Below are positions 45,103 to 54,129 of a stretch of 64,000 bases of DNA, one piece after another. Location: the NCBI RefSeq assembly GCF_940670685.1, contig NZ_OW711693.1:3348001-3412000 (forward strand). Reading direction: 5' to 3'. The translations under genes were made by a program, and so were the position numbers. Source of the DNA: Anaeropeptidivorans aminofermentans (GTDB lineage Bacteria; Bacillota; Clostridia; Lachnospirales; UBA5962). The notes beneath the pieces were generated by a model, which worked only from the letters and a program-made list of their open reading frames with translations, was not told the DNA's origin and did no database searches. How positions within the stretch are numbered: position 1 is the stretch's first letter; each line of letters opens with the position of its first letter.

Positions 45103-46272
45103 GTGTTTAATATGTATGTACCTACCCGTTTTATATTTGGAAGCGGCCGTTTAAAAGAACTTCATCAGCAGAAGCTCCCCGGAAAAAAGGCCATGGTTGC
45201 CATATCCAACGGCAAATCTGTACAGGAAAACGGCACTCTGGACCGCACTTTATCAGAGCTTAGAAAAGCAGGGATTGAATCGGCTGTATTTAGCGGCATA
45301 GGGTCAAACCCTACAAAATCTGCTGTTATGGAAGGAGCAAAATTTGCCCGTGATAACGGCTGTGATTTTATTCTTGCCTTAGGTGGTGGGAGTGTTATGG
45401 ACGCTTCTAAGGCTATCGCCATGATGGCGGTAAATGACGGTGACCTGTGGGATTATGTTGGCGGAAAAACTGGAAAGACCCTCCCTCTAAAGAACGACCC
45501 TCTTCCCATCGTCTGTATTACAACAACTGCCGGAACAGGAAGCGAGGCTGATCAATGGGGAGTTGTAACCAATGAGGAAACCCATGAAAAAATCGGCGTA
45601 GGAGGATACGATTCATCATTTCCTGTACTGTCCATTATTGACCCGGAGCTGATGGTATCGGTTCCCCCTAAGTTTACTGCTTATCAAGGTTTTGATGCAC
45701 TTTTTCATGCCACAGAAAGCTATGTCTCTGCTTTTGCGAGCCATATGAGCGATATGTATGCCCTTACAGCAATCGAAAATGTAGGAAAATATCTTCTTCG
45801 TGCTGTTAAAGGCGGAAATGACATAAAAGCACGGGAAGGAATGGCTTTTGCCAATACTCTTTCCGGCGTGGCAATGACCATAAGCGTCACAACCGCGGAG
45901 CATTCTTTAGAGCATGCCATGTCCGCCTATCACCCTGAGCTTCCTCATGGTGCAGGACTGATTATGATTTCCAAAGCCTTTTATGAATTCTTCATTGAAA
46001 AACATGCTTGCGATGAACGCTTTATCCGTATGGCCCAAGCCCTCGGCATGAAAGATGCTTCTAAGCCTTCGGATTTCATTACCATGCTTGTGAAATTGCA
46101 GGAAGATTGCGGCGTATCAGATTTAAAAATGAGTGATTATAATATTACCTCCGATGAGTTTGACAAGCTTGCCCTCAATGCCCGGGAAACTATGGGCGGG
46201 CTCTTTCAAGCCAATCCTTGTGAAATGACCCATGAGGACTGTGTGGCAGTTTTTAGAAAATCCTATCGTTAA
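45103..46272 (+). CDS. Iron-containing alcohol dehydrogenase
   Basis: A 389-residue group III dehydrogenase. The NAD(P) GGGS motif is LALGGGSVMDASKAIA. Metal ligands are in GFDALFHATES (Asp, His) and HAMSAYHPELPHGAG (two His). AGGAGG ends 8 nt before GTG 45103, which is preferred over a TTG at 45097 that is too close to it. Butanol- or aldehyde-reducing members look alike. The MerR-type promoter upstream suggests induction by aldehydes or electrophiles. Monocistronic with its own terminator. Confidence 0.9.
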   Translation: MFNMYVPTRFIFGSGRLKELHQQKLPGKKAMVAISNGKSVQENGTLDRTLSELRKAGIESAVFSGIGSNPTKSAVMEGAKFARDNGCDFILALGGGSVMDASKAIAMMAVNDGDLWDYVGGKTGKTLPLKNDPLPIVCITTTAGTGSEADQWGVVTNEETHEKIGVGGYDSSFPVLSIIDPELMVSVPPKFTAYQGFDALFHATESYVSAFASHMSDMYALTAIENVGKYLLRAVKGGNDIKAREGMAFANTLSGVAMTISVTTAEHSLEHAMSAYHPELPHGAGLIMISKAFYEFFIEKHACDERFIRMAQALGMKDASKPSDFITMLVKLQEDCGVSDLKMSDYNITSDEFDKLALNARETMGGLFQANPCEMTHEDCVAVFRKSYR

Positions 46273-46353
46273 CATTAAGAAAAAGATACGGAAATAAGTC
46301 ATTAACTCTCAGAATACATCAAGCAGAAATAATGCTATAAGAAAATTTAAAAA

Positions 46354-46400
46354 GCAGAAAATCAACGGCAAGGTTACAGTTGATTTTCTGCCTTTCTTAT
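46354..46400 (+). terminator. Terminator of the alcohol dehydrogenase
   Basis: GCAGAAAATCAAC and GTTGATTTTCTGC arms followed by CTTTCTTATTTT. The remaining spacer to 46692 shows nothing further. Confidence 0.85.
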
Positions 46401-46692
46401 TTTACGAGATGCTGTCTGTTATGCTGACAGGTATCAGATAATAATTTAAGAAAAACAAGCCTTCGACAGGAGGCCTGGATTTAATAGGCTTCAAATAAAA
46501 CCGCGCTGTCATGTTTATAAAATGGCATATTATACTGGTGGCTATAAAACAGAATCTTCTATAAAAATTACTGCTGCTCCTGAAAACTTTTCATAGGCTA
46601 TATAATTTCTTAGATAAAATCATTATAATTTATACCTCATTTCCAGGGGAAAAGCATCCGTAGAGAGAATAAAAGATCCGTTCTGTGCTTTA

Positions 46693-48201
46693 TCATCTTC
46701 GCGCTATATCCGTTTCTCCCGTGAAAATAGTAACTTTATTTTTCCCTGCGCCTTTAGAATGATACATTGCGGCATCTGCCTTTTTAATAATGCGGATTAT
46801 GGAGTTTGTTCCAAGAATCAGGCTGTTGGCTATGCCGATGCTAAGGGTTAGCCTTTGATTTTTGGCATAATGGCTAATGTCCATATTGTTCACGCGAATG
46901 CGGATATCTTCTGCAAACCTATAGGCATCATCAATAGATGTGTTTTCAAGTAAAATGATGAATTCGTCACCGCCGAACCGAAATATTTTAGAATCCCTTG
47001 GAATACTTTCTTTGATGCATTGAGCAAGAAGCTTCAGTATTTTATCCCCCGCTATATGTCCGTATGAGTCATTTATAGATTTAAAATCATCAATATCAAT
47101 AAATAAAAGGGAAAACTCATTTCCCGGATTATGAGTATTGTTTTCGTAGCACTCGATGCAATACTGCTTTGTATAAAAGCCGGTTAATGAATCTGTAATG
47201 GATTTTTTAAGCAGAAGTTCCTTTTCCTTTTTTAAACTTGTTACATCGACAAGTCTCATAATCTTTACCGAATTGCGGTCTTCCGGGTCAATGGGGTATT
47301 GTGTGATAGAAAGCTGAATTTCTCCTTCTTCTGCAGAAAAGGCGGCTTCATGCTGGCTGTAGTTTATATCAAAATTATAGGCCGGAATATAACAGGCTAC
47401 CATGTCTCCCATTTCAATATCATCATTTCGAAGAAGCCTTTTTGCAGCATCATTTATACATATAATTCTGCGGTTTTTATTAATTAGAATAATTGCCTCC
47501 GGAGAGCTTATTAAAAGTTTCCGGTAAATATATTCCGACTTCATATTCAGAAACTTATACTTCATAATAGAAATAAATATAAAGACAACAAAAATAAGAA
47601 TTGCCACATACATAAGCCCGGGGCCAATATGAACTTGAAAAACAGCCGGGAGTACATATTCAGAAATAACGCTTAACAGACCCGCGAAACCCATTCCCCA
47701 AAAAGTGTATTTCAGCTGGGCCTTTTGCCGCTGATCCTTTGACGAAAGATATTTTTTTACCACAAGAAAGAGCGCATAAACGGCAGGTATCGTAAAGGTT
47801 GCGGACATCAAAGGGGCCACTACCGGCAAGGAAAGCCGCCAAAATGTCGGTTCGGAATAATCCATAGGGAAAAGATAGCGAATAAAAATAGTCAAGGTAT
47901 TGATTCCTACCATGATATAAAAAAATATATCCAGCTTTTTTTCAATTAGCTTATAGCTAAACAGCAAAAAAAGCACGGAAAGATTCATCATGCTTAGCCA
48001 ATAAACCGTTTTTAGTGCAAGCCCTGCAAAGGAGCTGTCACTATAGGCATTACACATACTCAAAATCATCCACAATATAACAAGGCTCATAAAATACAAA
48101 AATGTCTGATTCACCTTGTCATTGCTCTTATTTAAGTAAACAAAGGTCCAAATGAACATCATTATGCTGTAAATGATTGCAAAAATTATGAATTGGAGCA
48201 T
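46693..48201 (-). CDS. Membrane diguanylate cyclase (7TM-PAS-GGDEF)
   Basis: 502 residues. Seven hydrophobic segments in residues 1-225 resemble the histidine-kinase-type 7TM sensor module. A PAS-like domain follows (about 235-320, SSPEAIILINKNRRIICINDAA), then a GGDEF domain (about 345-495) with intact RFGGDEF and SIGIA motifs. It should make cyclic di-GMP. The inhibitory RxxD site before GGDEF is not present, so feedback inhibition may be absent. It is a single gene, minus strand, near the chemotaxis set. Confidence 0.9.
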   Translation of the reverse strand: MLQFIIFAIIYSIMMFIWTFVYLNKSNDKVNQTFLYFMSLVILWMILSMCNAYSDSSFAGLALKTVYWLSMMNLSVLFLLFSYKLIEKKLDIFFYIMVGINTLTIFIRYLFPMDYSEPTFWRLSLPVVAPLMSATFTIPAVYALFLVVKKYLSSKDQRQKAQLKYTFWGMGFAGLLSVISEYVLPAVFQVHIGPGLMYVAILIFVVFIFISIMKYKFLNMKSEYIYRKLLISSPEAIILINKNRRIICINDAAKRLLRNDDIEMGDMVACYIPAYNFDINYSQHEAAFSAEEGEIQLSITQYPIDPEDRNSVKIMRLVDVTSLKKEKELLLKKSITDSLTGFYTKQYCIECYENNTHNPGNEFSLLFIDIDDFKSINDSYGHIAGDKILKLLAQCIKESIPRDSKIFRFGGDEFIILLENTSIDDAYRFAEDIRIRVNNMDISHYAKNQRLTLSIGIANSLILGTNSIIRIIKKADAAMYHSKGAGKNKVTIFTGETDIARR

Positions 48202-48363
48202 GGAGCCCTTACCCCCTGTATTTTATGCAGTTTATATAGATATTGGCATGCAGCTAAGGTCTTTGTCTCTTAGGCTATTATTAATAATTTTAGAAATTCA
48301 GGCTGAAGCATCATTTCCAAACACAGGGTCATAAATATGGTTTCCTGTTTAAAATAATCCATA

Positions 48364-48726
48364 TCAATAATTAACTTTAAATTTACTAAACATTAAAGAA
48401 CAATTGCCATATTTCTCTATACCTGCAAAATCGTGAAGTTTAGCCGGAAAGAAGCATGCCGCATAAATGATTACAGTTATACTGCTTAGTATACCATTAA
48501 TATACTCATTTGAATATGTAAAGTAAATAATAGGGATTATAAGAGCCGTTATAGGCTTGGGAAGATAAAGCATGTTTACAGTCAATATAAAATAAGCATT
48601 CATATAATACATAAAAGCCTTGAAATAGACTTGCTTTTTACTAATTTCATGGAACCGCTTCTTCTTTCTATACCGCTTAATTATATTCATACTTAAGGTG
48701 TCTTTAAAAGCTTGAAATTTTGACAT
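48364..48726 (-). CDS. Possible small membrane protein
   Basis: 120 codons from ATG 48726, with GAGG 6 nt upstream. The N-terminus is basic (KRYRKKKRFHE), and two or three hydrophobic stretches follow (YFILTVNMLYL; ALIIPIIYFTY; SSITVIIYAACFF). The last residues come from a sequence resembling a repeat end (AGTAAATTTAAAG). I recognise no family. It could be a decayed gene or chance frame. Confidence 0.35.
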   Translation of the reverse strand: MSKFQAFKDTLSMNIIKRYRKKKRFHEISKKQVYFKAFMYYMNAYFILTVNMLYLPKPITALIIPIIYFTYSNEYINGILSSITVIIYAACFFPAKLHDFAGIEKYGNCSLMFSKFKVNY

Positions 48727-49182
48727 GCCCTGCCTCTTGTAAGAAAGAACCCTTTTTAATATGAAAGTGAAACCGTATTTTTGCGTTGCCTCGAAAAGAT
48801 CTGCCTTCCGAAAGAAAACCATGTTTTTAAGGCTATCGTAAATAGGTATTTTTCCCTCTTTAATAAGAAATTTACCATAACAAACATCTTTTTATCTTTG
48901 TTCACTGCGAGAGAAAAGCAAATTGACTATGGACTATTTCATATGAATTTAAGTATAAGCGCCTTCGCAAAAATATCCACGTTCCGAAAAAAATCCATGT
49001 CTGTGAGCAGTAAAAGCAGTAAAAAAAGATGGGAATTTAGAGAACAGGATAGCTGTGGCTCAAAGATAGTCTATGAAGATACAGCTTCCTTTTTCGTATT
49101 TCTCAAATAATTCCCACCTTTAACCCCTTGAAAGAAAACCGCACCATCGCCTGTAAGTCTCTTTCAAATGTATATCTCCTTA
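48727..49182. other. Gene-free spacer with a family C end fragment
   Basis: GCAAATTGACTATGG...ATTTCATATGAATTTAAGTATA at about 48916-48958 corresponds to the inverted end of the family C copy at 61780. No gene. Confidence 0.4.
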
Positions 49183-49216
49183 AAAAATGATATAAGCTTC
49201 TGGCAATATCATTTTT
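49183..49216 (-). terminator. Terminator of the MCP gene
   Basis: AAAAATGATAT and ATATCATTTTT arms, about 110 nt past the MCP stop. Confidence 0.55.
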
Positions 49217-49326
49217 AAAGGTCATTTTGTATAAAATATATGTTTATTTTTCATATAGGTTCGCACTTTTCATACTGTATATGTAAAATTCCATACTGCG
49301 TGTCTATTTTATAAAGTTCTTTGGTT

Positions 49327-51105
49327 TTAATACTTTCCTAAGGAAAATGAGGTGTCAGGCAATAGCTCTTTTAAATCATGAAACTTACTTGATAGTGGTG
49401 TTTCAGTAAAATAATCTTTTGCCGGATTTCCGGCGAGCCTAAACCTTCCAACCTCCTGGCGTAATGCTGCGGCCTGAGCAGACATTTCCTCGCTTGTGGC
49501 AGAGTTTTCCTCTGCTGTTGCAGCATTCGTCTGTACGACGGCTGAAATTTGAGAAAGCCCCTGCCTGATTTGCTCGATAGCATCTGCTTGCCTTGAGGTC
49601 ACTTCTTCTATCTTTGCAAATCCTTCTGTTACCTTGACGGATTTTTCTCTTGCACCGTGTAAAATCTCCGCTGTTTGGGCGGTAACTCTAGTACCTTTTG
49701 CAACAGAAGAAACCGACGCCTGAATCAGCGTATTTGTTTCCTTGGCGGCTTCCGCAGACCTTGCGGCAAGGGAACGGATTTCGTCTGCTACTATGGCAAA
49801 GCCCTTTCCGGCAGTTCCTGCACGGGCCGCCTCTATGGCTGCATTAAGGGCAAGTATATTCGTCTGAAAAGCAATATCCTCAATAACCTTTGTAATATTA
49901 GCAATCTTTTTAGAAGCTTCACCGATGTCTGCCATTGCCTTGGTAAGCTCTTCCATACGCTTATTGCCTTCCTGCAGGCCTTCATTTGACTGCTCAATAT
50001 ATTCAGCAGAGGCATTGACAATTTCCAAGTTTTCCACCGATTGCTCTGAAATCCTTTCAACAGAAGCAGAAAGCTCTTCTATGGAAGACGCCTGCTCATT
50101 AGTGCCTTCCGCAAGGGCCTGGGCTCCGGCGGATACCTGGTCTGCTCCTGTGCTTACTTGTTCGGTGGCCATGTTAATATTGCTCAAGGTGCCGTTTAAA
50201 GAGGAGATAATCGTTTTAAGGGCGTGATGGATTGGGGCAAAGTCTCCTATATATTCCATGTCGGCCTTTAAATTAATATTGCCTTCGGCAATTTGGATAA
50301 GCTTCTCGGAAATATCGCTGATATATTCCCTCAATGTGGTCCGGGTATTATGGATAGAATAAACCATCATACCAATCTCAGAGCTATCAGATTCAAGAGA
50401 AAAATCGGAAGATAAATTGCCCTTTGAAATCTCCTGCATTTCTGCTTCCACAGCCGCAATAGGGCGCAGTATCTTTTTTCCCATCATGCGAAAGGTTAAT
50501 ATTTGTATTGCACCAACCATCAAAATCATGGCAAAGGTAGATATCTCCAGCATAAGGTTAATACCTGTAAGCCTATGAATCTCATTGCTTGTGCGGGTAT
50601 CCAGCATATTAAGGAAATCTTCCTTGATTTCACTGATTTTTTTAATAGCGGCGCTATACTCGGCACCGTAAACATACTGAATGGCGTCGTCCATCTGTCC
50701 TGCGCCGGCGTCTTCCATGGCCTTTTCTTCCAAAGGTACAAGTTCGTTTGAAAGGGCGGACATTTCGTCAATTTTTTGCTGCTCTTCAGCCGTAATGCCT
50801 ATCTCCTTCATATTGTAAACGCCTATGTCACGGTTTTTCAGGTTTTGAATTTCATTATAGTAATTATCCTTATGCTCCTTATTGCCGGTTGCAGCATAGG
50901 CACGCACTTCATTAGTCAGATATGCCGAGCCGTTCATAAAGCGGTTCGCATTTTGGGTAAGCGTAAACTTGTCTTCATTTGCCTTAGAGATACGTGCGTT
51001 CATCTGAAATACAAAGAAAAAGGAAATTACAACGCCTAAGAGCATAAGCACTGCGCTGCCACTCAGAATATAAGTTAAAGTAGATTGTTTCATTGCTTTT
51101 TTCAT
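49327..51105 (-). CDS. Methyl-accepting chemotaxis protein
   Basis: 592 residues. An N-terminal membrane helix (about 9-32) is followed by a helical extracellular sensor (35-185) of four-helix-bundle type, a second helix (186-208) and HAMP-like segments (210-310). A long signalling coiled coil has the conserved hairpin tip [23 protein letters not shown]. Two likely methylation regions flank the tip. No C-terminal CheR-tethering pentapeptide is seen. AAAGGAGG precedes the ATG. The gene lies 41 nt after DUF2442 and downstream of cheR/cheB, all co-directional. Confidence 0.95.
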   Translation of the reverse strand: MKKAMKQSTLTYILSGSAVLMLLGVVISFFFVFQMNARISKANEDKFTLTQNANRFMNGSAYLTNEVRAYAATGNKEHKDNYYNEIQNLKNRDIGVYNMKEIGITAEEQQKIDEMSALSNELVPLEEKAMEDAGAGQMDDAIQYVYGAEYSAAIKKISEIKEDFLNMLDTRTSNEIHRLTGINLMLEISTFAMILMVGAIQILTFRMMGKKILRPIAAVEAEMQEISKGNLSSDFSLESDSSEIGMMVYSIHNTRTTLREYISDISEKLIQIAEGNINLKADMEYIGDFAPIHHALKTIISSLNGTLSNINMATEQVSTGADQVSAGAQALAEGTNEQASSIEELSASVERISEQSVENLEIVNASAEYIEQSNEGLQEGNKRMEELTKAMADIGEASKKIANITKVIEDIAFQTNILALNAAIEAARAGTAGKGFAIVADEIRSLAARSAEAAKETNTLIQASVSSVAKGTRVTAQTAEILHGAREKSVKVTEGFAKIEEVTSRQADAIEQIRQGLSQISAVVQTNAATAEENSATSEEMSAQAAALRQEVGRFRLAGNPAKDYFTETPLSSKFHDLKELLPDTSFSLGKY

Positions 51106-51146
51106 AAAATACAGAACCTCCTTTGGATAATAAAAGTCCTTATTAT

Positions 51147-51425
51147 TTATTTGCTTCTATCAATTAAAACAAGGTCCATAAACTCAGAAGCAGTGATTTT
51201 AACAGGCATCATTCCTTCTTTATAAAATATCAGGTAATCTCCGTCTGTCTCCACACTTTGAAATAATGCCTCATCAATAAGCATTCCAAATCGTGCAGTA
51301 TTTAGCTTAGGACGAAAATCAAAACGGATAATCGAGCCTGTCTCCATAATTACCTCCAGATGATGCGCCGGCATGGCGCGTACGCTTCTGAAATAGCTGC
51401 CTTTCTTTTTTTGCCCTATACTCAA
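51147..51425 (-). CDS. DUF2442 domain protein in the chemoreceptor operon
   Basis: A 92-residue protein starting at TTG 51425, with AAGGAGG 8 nt upstream. The beta-rich core ([38 protein letters not shown]) matches DUF2442. The family is found beside toxin-like and regulatory genes; here the 41-nt gap to the MCP suggests a shared mRNA and perhaps an accessory role in receptor signalling. That role is inferred. Confidence 0.7.
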   Translation of the reverse strand: MSIGQKKKGSYFRSVRAMPAHHLEVIMETGSIIRFDFRPKLNTARFGMLIDEALFQSVETDGDYLIFYKEGMMPVKITASEFMDLVLIDRSK

Positions 51426-51452
51426 AATCTTTGCCTCCTTCCATGACTGTAC

Positions 51453-51478
51453 TTATTCGCTTTGAAATAGGCTCTTTA
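51453..51478 (-). promoter_or_regulatory. Possible SigD-type promoter for DUF2442-MCP
   Basis: On the minus strand TAAA, 14 bp, GCGAATAA (6 of 8 to the SigD -10 GCCGATAA). It lies 28 nt upstream of the TTG start. Motility sigma control would fit a chemoreceptor. Confidence 0.3.
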
Positions 51479-51700
51479 TTTTAAAGTGAAATAAGTTTTC
51501 TTAATATTAATAGTAAGATATGCCTATTGCTAAACTTCTGTTTCTTCCTTTCAGAAGGCAAATCGGCAGACAGCAGCCGGGCTTGATTTAAATATGAAAT
51601 TTATAACAGAAATATTTCCTTGCTTCATTCTGTAGGATTTCTAAAAAAGGCCTTATTCTTAAAACAATCTTTATAATATCAAATTCTTGCCGGATATAAT

Positions 51701-52723
51701 CTACCCCAAGAGATTAATCAGCACCTGAGGAATATTCTCCAATGATGCCTGCATCTCCACGCCGCCGATATCAAAGGCGACCTTCGGCATACCATATACA
51801 ATAGATGAGGCTTCATCCTGCCCGATGGTTCTCCCGCCTTTAGACCGAATAGAAAGAAGCCCTTTTGCCCCGTCATGGCCCATGCCCGTAAGCAATATAC
51901 CAATAGCGGAGTTTCCTGCTTCTTTTGCCACAGACTCAAAAAGGACATCTACCGAGGGGCAATGTCCGCTTACCTTATCCCCCTGAACACATTCCACCTT
52001 ATACCGTTTACCGATTTTTCTTATTTTCATATGCCGGTCCCCCGGTGCAATAAGGACCTTGCCCTCCTCCACATAATCTCCGATTTCTGCTTCTTTAACA
52101 TGAAGATCAGTCTGATTATTCATTCGCTCTGCAAACATTCTTGAAAATATTGGAGGGATATGCTGCACAATTACAATGCCGGGAATCCCAGAAGGCAAAG
52201 ACTTGAGTATGCTGAATATGGCCTCTGTTCCGCCGGTGGAAGCACCTATGGCTATAATTCGCTCCGTATTATTAAGCATATTGCCTGAAACCTTTACAGA
52301 GGCCGCTGCCAGCTTGGCAGGCGGAGATTTTACCGCGGCCGCCGCCTTTATTTTTTGTATTAAATCTGCGGCAAACCGCTCGTTATCCTTTGACTGAACG
52401 CCGGGCTTTTCAACGAAATCTACAGCCCCTGCCCCCATAGCCTCAAAAACAGCACTATTTATGGTGCTTACCATAATAACAGGGAAAAAATGCCGCGGCA
52501 GCAGCCAGCGCAGAAAATCTATTCCGTTCATTTTAGGCATTTCCACATCACAGATAATCACATCGGGAACCGTCTCTATAATTTTATCCCTTGCCTCAAA
52601 GGGGTCTGATGCAACAGCAATTACTTCTATCTGCGAATCTGAGGAGAGAACCTTGACAAGCATTTCACGGAACAGCAAACTGTCGTCAATTACCAAAACT
52701 TTAATATTCTTTAGCGTATACAT
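51701..52723 (-). CDS. cheB: Chemotaxis methylesterase/deamidase CheB
   Basis: 340 residues: receiver domain (1-120) with phosphoacceptor D59 (VIICDVEMPKMNG), a linker rich in Ala/Lys, and a methylesterase domain with catalytic S162 (AIGASTGGT), H188 (VQHIPPIF) and D284 (GMGHDGAKG). It removes methyl groups from receptor glutamates. AAAGGAG precedes the ATG, 6 nt after the cheR stop. Confidence 0.97.
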   Translation of the reverse strand: MYTLKNIKVLVIDDSLLFREMLVKVLSSDSQIEVIAVASDPFEARDKIIETVPDVIICDVEMPKMNGIDFLRWLLPRHFFPVIMVSTINSAVFEAMGAGAVDFVEKPGVQSKDNERFAADLIQKIKAAAAVKSPPAKLAAASVKVSGNMLNNTERIIAIGASTGGTEAIFSILKSLPSGIPGIVIVQHIPPIFSRMFAERMNNQTDLHVKEAEIGDYVEEGKVLIAPGDRHMKIRKIGKRYKVECVQGDKVSGHCPSVDVLFESVAKEAGNSAIGILLTGMGHDGAKGLLSIRSKGGRTIGQDEASSIVYGMPKVAFDIGGVEMQASLENIPQVLINLLG

Positions 52724-52729
52724 ATGAAT

Positions 52730-53545
52730 CTACTCCTTTCTGTATACGGCAGGCATTACATATTTATACCGTGTCCTATCACGGTTCAGGCTTTCCGAAT
52801 GGCCTATAAAGAGAAAGCCTCCCGGCTCAGTAATATCATAAAGACGCTCTGCAAGCCTTTCCTTCGTCTCATTATCAAAATAAATCATAACATTTCGGCA
52901 GAAAATAACATGCATTTTTCTTCTGAAGGGAAATGTATGGTCCATAAGATTAATACTGCTGAAAATTACCTCGTTTCTGATTTTTTCCGATATAATATAA
53001 TTTTCGCTGTCATGATTTTTAAAATACCGCCTTATCCAGCTTTCCGGCAGGTCCTTAATCCTCTCGCTGCTGTAAATGCCTGCCTTGGCAACAGAAAGAA
53101 CCGCCTGTGAAATATCCGTAGCTAAAATTTTCGTATCCCAGCCTATTTTTGCCGGCCCAAAGAATTCATCTATAATCATTGCCAAGGTATACGGCTCTTC
53201 TCCCGAGGAGCATGCCGCGCTCCATATCCTTAGATCTTTATCCCTTACAGTTTTTGACAGATAGGGCAGCACCATATCCTTGAAATATTGAAAATGCGCC
53301 GGCTCCCTCATGAAAAAGGTATGGTTTGTTGTAATTTTATTCAGCATAACAGATGCCGCCTGCCCCGTTTTATCGCTCTTTACATAATGCATATATTCTG
53401 TCAGGCTTTTAAAATTCAGGCTTGACATTAAATTGCCCAGCCTTCCTTCAATCAATGTCTTCTTTTCATCTTTGAAGTAGATGCCGTAATTGGATTTTAT
53501 ATAATCGGCAAACTGCCGAAACTCCTGTTCCGTTATTCTTACCAT
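52730..53545 (-). CDS. cheR: Chemotaxis methyltransferase CheR
   Basis: 271 residues from ATG 53545 (AGGCAGGT upstream; a codon at 53584 lies before this RBS). The N-terminal helical domain (EQEFRQFADYIKSNYGIYF) and SAM domain (IWSAACSSGEEPYTLAMI; CRNVMIYFD; GFLFIGHSE) are complete. It methylates receptor glutamates. In an operon with cheB; no cheA, cheW, cheY or cheC appears in the window. Confidence 0.97.
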   Translation of the reverse strand: MVRITEQEFRQFADYIKSNYGIYFKDEKKTLIEGRLGNLMSSLNFKSLTEYMHYVKSDKTGQAASVMLNKITTNHTFFMREPAHFQYFKDMVLPYLSKTVRDKDLRIWSAACSSGEEPYTLAMIIDEFFGPAKIGWDTKILATDISQAVLSVAKAGIYSSERIKDLPESWIRRYFKNHDSENYIISEKIRNEVIFSSINLMDHTFPFRRKMHVIFCRNVMIYFDNETKERLAERLYDITEPGGFLFIGHSESLNRDRTRYKYVMPAVYRKE

Positions 53546-53708
53546 ATTTTTACCTGCCTTTAATAATAAGGGAAGCCTTATCACAGGTTATCCCCTCTCT
53601 TTGATTTTCAATTGCCCATTCTTAATCCGAAAAATAGTATTCAGCCTATTTAAATCCTTAATAATTAATACTTTCTAAGGTCCATATTGTTTACCATAAC
53701 TTTTCTTA

Positions 53709-53959
53709 TTAAATTGATTCTTCCTTATGCTCTCCGGCATCGGCTAAGGCCGTTTCAAAAAGGTCTAGTCTATTGGGGCTTTCTAAAAAGATGTGCTTAT
53801 TCTTTCCATATTTTTTAATCCATTTACCGAATTTGTATAGGCAAAGCTATAGGTGCTTCCCATATGGGTCATGCTCATAATGCCTGCAGCACCTATTACA
53901 CCGGCTAGAAACCCAGCATTTTTGGCACTGATTTTTAAGTTATTAAACCATTTTCCCAT
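53709..53959 (-). pseudogene. Truncated chemoreceptor N-terminus and following remnant
   Basis: From ATG 53959 (GAGG 8 nt upstream) a 58-codon frame ending at 53783 reads like an MCP N-terminus: MGKWFNNLKISAK, a shortened membrane helix, then TYSFAYTNSVNGLKNMERIS. A stop then interrupts it. In another frame the DNA continues coherently to 53709 with ESPNRLDLFETALADAGEHK before a stop. The helix appears shortened by a deletion. A decayed receptor gene is the best reading; a functional micro-protein is possible. Confidence 0.5.
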
Positions 53960-54055
53960 TAAGATATCCTCTGCCTATTCAATGATGCTGTCAATCGTTT
54001 TAGCCTTAGAAATAAAACGTCTTAAATTTACTATGCTTATATCCTTTACATAAAT

Positions 54056-54085
54056 ATTCCGTTGTATAGAATCATACAACGGAAT
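54056..54085 (-). terminator. Hairpin downstream of the MalT-like gene
   Basis: ATTCCGTTGTAT and ATACAACGGAAT arms, about 45 nt past the stop; only a weak T tail. Confidence 0.55.
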
Positions 54086-54129
54086 AAGGTTCTTGTCTTA
54101 CTACTTTCAGTAGGAAATTACATTTTTCG

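Noticed and set aside
48781-49110. 109-codon plus-strand frame
   Set aside because: No RBS, covers a family C end fragment, and lacks any recognisable domain.
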